A stretch of 8,491 nucleotides of DNA, taken from assembly GCA_035455245.1 (NCBI GenBank), contig DATIFN010000012.1:1-8491 (forward strand), given 5' to 3'. The translations under genes were made by a program, and so were the position numbers. Shown here piece by piece: positions 7,033-8,491 of this stretch. This stretch comes from UBA8516 sp035455245. Lineage in GTDB: Archaea > Thermoproteota > Nitrososphaeria > Nitrososphaerales > Nitrosopumilaceae. The notes below the pieces were generated by a model, which worked only from the letters and a program-made list of their open reading frames with translations, was not told where the DNA came from and made no database searches. Within the stretch, counting starts at the first letter, position 1; every line of letters begins with the position of its first letter.

Positions 7033-8121
7033 CTATGTTGCCACGGGCATCTCTGGTATTACTTTTTGAATCAAGTGGAATCTGTATTGTTGGTCAATCA
7101 TTTTTGCAGCTTTGATAAGGCTTGTTACAAGCAAGTCATTTGAAAAGTCAAGAAACATCTGACTGTCTTTTGGCAAGCAATGTCCACCAATACCTTCTTT
7201 TGCTTCAAGAATCTTGATATTCCATTTGGTGTTTACTGCTTTTCTTAATTCCTCAAAATCAATGTCAGAATAATCACAAATCATTTTTAGTTCTTCTGCA
7301 AATGCAATTTCTAAAAATCTATACGAGTTTTCAACTATCTTGGTAAGCTCTGCAACATTTACAGAGCTTACAACGTATAATGGGATATGTAAGATATCAT
7401 CATAAAGGTTCTTGGCTTCTTTTTCACAGCAAGGATCGCATGCACCAAGTACTCTGGTTTGTCTTACACCATGTTCCTTTTTTTCATGAACATAGAATCT
7501 ATGTGGAACATGAACTACATGTAGCCTGTGACCTAAAATCTCCTTTACTTTTTCTGAGGTTCCCCTTGGTATTGTACTATCTATTCCAACAAGAGCTCCT
7601 GTTTTTCCCTTTTCAGCAAGTTGATGCGCTATTTCATACAAGCCATCAAGATATGGCAGGAACATATTTTCGGGTCTATGTGTTGAAATACAAATGATAT
7701 AGTAGTCATATCCTTCGAAACTGGTTGCCTTGTTTTGAATTACTTTATTTTCTAGCGCTCTTTGTATTGCTTTTTCACTGATATCATAACCATCTATTTT
7801 CAGTCCAAGCGATGTCATATATTCAGCGTTACTGTAACCTATTTGTCCCAAACCAATTATCAGAAATTTTTTAGCCGCATTGTTCTCAGAATGGCTATGG
7901 TTTGTGGCAATCTTTTGATCCAATTTATTCATTAAGTTCCAACATTCCTTATGGTACCATTTGTTGCCGCATATGGTATCACCCTCTTCTAATTCCATTC
8001 TTTCATTACAAACAGAACATGTTTGTCCAGAAACCTTTCCAGTTTGGACAAATCCTTCTATTTTTTTACCATTGAGAATTTCCGAATCAGTTTTTTTAGT
8101 AGGAGTTTGGTTTGTTGTCAT
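7033..8121 (-). CDS. Nucleotide-sugar dehydrogenase with N-terminal LIM-like zinc finger, C-terminal domain missing
   Basis: Related to UDP-glucose/UDP-N-acetylmannosamine dehydrogenases, which oxidise C6 of a UDP-sugar to a uronic acid with NAD+ in the cytoplasm. Residues 35-60 are a zinc finger with C35-x2-C38, C51, H57-x2-C60; its end GNKWYHKECW is LIM-like. From residue 84 the Rossmann domain starts (KKFLIIGLGQIG, a GxGxxG loop, with D113 near the strand-2 end), followed by CISTHRP and GIDSTIPRGTS. The catalytic set is present: K261 and N265 in ELTKIVENSYR, C315 and D319 in GIGGHCLPKDS. GGHC and KIVENSYR resemble the WecC branch more than UDP-glucose dehydrogenase. The protein stops about 43 residues after the catalytic Cys, so the usual C-terminal UDP-sugar-binding domain of roughly 100 residues is absent. 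First gene of the operon. ATG at 8121; an inverted repeat lies 12 bases upstream. Confidence 0.87.
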   Translation of the reverse strand: MTTNQTPTKKTDSEILNGKKIEGFVQTGKVSGQTCSVCNERMELEEGDTICGNKWYHKECWNLMNKLDQKIATNHSHSENNAAKKFLIIGLGQIGYSNAEYMTSLGLKIDGYDISEKAIQRALENKVIQNKATSFEGYDYYIICISTHRPENMFLPYLDGLYEIAHQLAEKGKTGALVGIDSTIPRGTSEKVKEILGHRLHVVHVPHRFYVHEKKEHGVRQTRVLGACDPCCEKEAKNLYDDILHIPLYVVSSVNVAELTKIVENSYRFLEIAFAEELKMICDYSDIDFEELRKAVNTKWNIKILEAKEGIGGHCLPKDSQMFLDFSNDLLVTSLIKAAKMIDQQYRFHLIQKVIPEMPVAT

Positions 8122-8132
8122 ATCTGGTTCTC

Positions 8133-8156
8133 GTCATTTCCATTTTTGGAAATGAC
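8133..8156. promoter_or_regulatory. Perfect 10-bp inverted repeat before the operon
   Basis: GTCATTTCCA and its exact complement TGGAAATGAC are separated by TTTT. The repeat ends 12 bases before the ATG at 8121. As DNA it could be a dimeric regulator site over the start of transcription; as RNA it would form a stem-loop in the leader. Its left arm with the preceding base (CGTCATTT) recurs at 8191-8198, which favours a protein-binding site. Confidence 0.55.
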
Positions 8157-8163
8157 TAATAGG

Positions 8164-8170
8164 TATTTAG
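8164..8170 (-). promoter_or_regulatory. Possible TATA box of the operon
   Basis: On the minus strand this reads CTAAATA, close to the archaeal TATA consensus. It would place the transcription start near 8140, inside the inverted repeat, with a leader of about 20 bases. A second AT-rich candidate on the minus strand (TAAAATAAAATTAAAA, about 8197-8212) would place the start near 8178, within the TTGCGTCA repeats. I cannot choose between them. Confidence 0.3.
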
Positions 8171-8177
8171 TGGCAGG

Positions 8178-8195
8178 TTGCGTCACATTGCGTCA
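8178..8195. repeat. TTGCGTCA direct repeat, period 10
   Basis: TTGCGTCA occurs at 8178-8185 and again at 8188-8195, one helical turn apart, between the two candidate TATA boxes of the operon. The CGTCA core also occurs at 8132-8136, at the edge of the inverted repeat. The spacing and clustering fit an operator for a regulator bound to one face of the DNA. Confidence 0.5.
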
Positions 8196-8491
8196 TTTTT
8201 AATTTTATTTTACAAAACATGTCAGATAACAAAAATTATGTTTTTTTATTTTTTTTAAAAGAATAAAGTTTTTCAATCACTATTGATGGATTTTGTTCTT
8301 ATTATAAAATTTGAAACAAAAATTTTTCCGACTAAATTGTTTTTGAAAAGAGAATTAATTCGTGATCAAAAAAATTTTTTGAAAAAAGTTGTAGAAGAAA
8401 TGTGTAGTAAGATTATTAAAGTATGTACAAAACTCCTTACTTGACTTTTTACTTTTTATTGCGCCTTGCCAATTTTCTATTCGTAATATTC
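8196..8491. other. AT-rich stretch upstream of the operon, no convincing gene
   Basis: This stretch is markedly richer in A and T than the genes, with many A- and T-runs and small palindromes (for example GAATTAATTC at 8352-8361 and C-A7-T6-G at 8366-8380). A 52-codon plus-strand frame (ATG 8286 to TGA 8444) encodes a Lys-rich peptide with no recognisable motif. A 44-codon minus-strand frame enters from the right edge and stops at 8355; it contains IENWQGAIKSKKSSK, faintly like the start of an archaeal tyrosine-recombinase core-binding domain. Neither is supported well enough to call a gene. Confidence 0.5.

Noticed and set aside
7380..7697. 105-codon plus-strand frame opposite the dehydrogenase
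   Set aside because: It is antisense to the conserved dehydrogenase core and has a His/Phe-rich composition typical of shadow frames.
8351..8380. Small palindromes and A/T runs suggesting an origin or attachment site
   Set aside because: Short AT-only palindromes are expected by chance in such AT-rich DNA. No repeated origin-recognition boxes or tRNA end is present.
8286..8444. 52-codon plus-strand frame starting MDFVLIIKFE
   Set aside because: It lies in very AT-rich spacer, is Lys-rich without a known motif, and has no clear TATA box or ribosome binding site. Its opposite strand is equally open, so it is probably chance.

Overview
The window looks like chromosomal DNA from an ammonia-oxidising archaeon (Thaumarchaeota/Nitrososphaeria, probably the Nitrosopumilus/Nitrosotalea side). 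The evidence is indirect. The DNA is AT-rich. TATA-like boxes sit about 26-28 bases before start codons, with no ribosome binding site, as in leaderless archaeal genes. TTG and GTG starts are plausible. Several proteins carry domains I know from thaumarchaeal surface proteins: HYR repeats, a lectin-like C-terminal domain ending in 'SIREIAPP', and a 'PEWIK...W' tail. No rRNA, tRNA, CRISPR array or insertion sequence was seen.

Layout. Positions 1-333 (minus) hold the 5' end of an exported glucose/sorbosone-dehydrogenase-like protein that runs off the left edge. Positions 334-651 are a divergent intergenic region with three tandem 19-base repeats and a TATA-like box for each flanking gene. Position 652 (frame open from 502) to 2328 (plus) encodes an exported Ig/HYR/lectin-like surface protein. 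It converges, 33 bases apart, on the end of a five-gene minus-strand cluster at 8121-2362. Positions 8122-8491 are the AT-rich upstream region of that cluster, with a perfect 10-bp inverted repeat and a TTGCGTCA direct repeat.

The five minus-strand genes have junctions of +11, -10, +15 and -4 bases, so they are almost certainly one operon. In order of transcription they are: (1) a nucleotide-sugar dehydrogenase with an N-terminal LIM-like zinc finger and no C-terminal substrate-binding domain; (2) a membrane-anchored NodB-fold protein that has lost all recognisable zinc ligands; (3) a processive GT2 synthase of the hyaluronan/chitin/NodC type; (4) an exported two-domain beta-sandwich protein; (5) an exported NodB-fold polysaccharide deacetylase with intact metal ligands.

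Inferred logic: the dehydrogenase makes a uronic-acid nucleotide sugar. The membrane synthase polymerises and extrudes a beta-linked, probably N-acetylhexosamine- or uronate-containing polymer. Outside the cell, a deacetylase modifies it, and a pseudo-deacetylase and a beta-sandwich protein bind or present it. This is a compact candidate exopolysaccharide locus combining parts of hasA/hasB, nodB/nodC and pgaBC systems. The polymer itself cannot be deduced from sequence.
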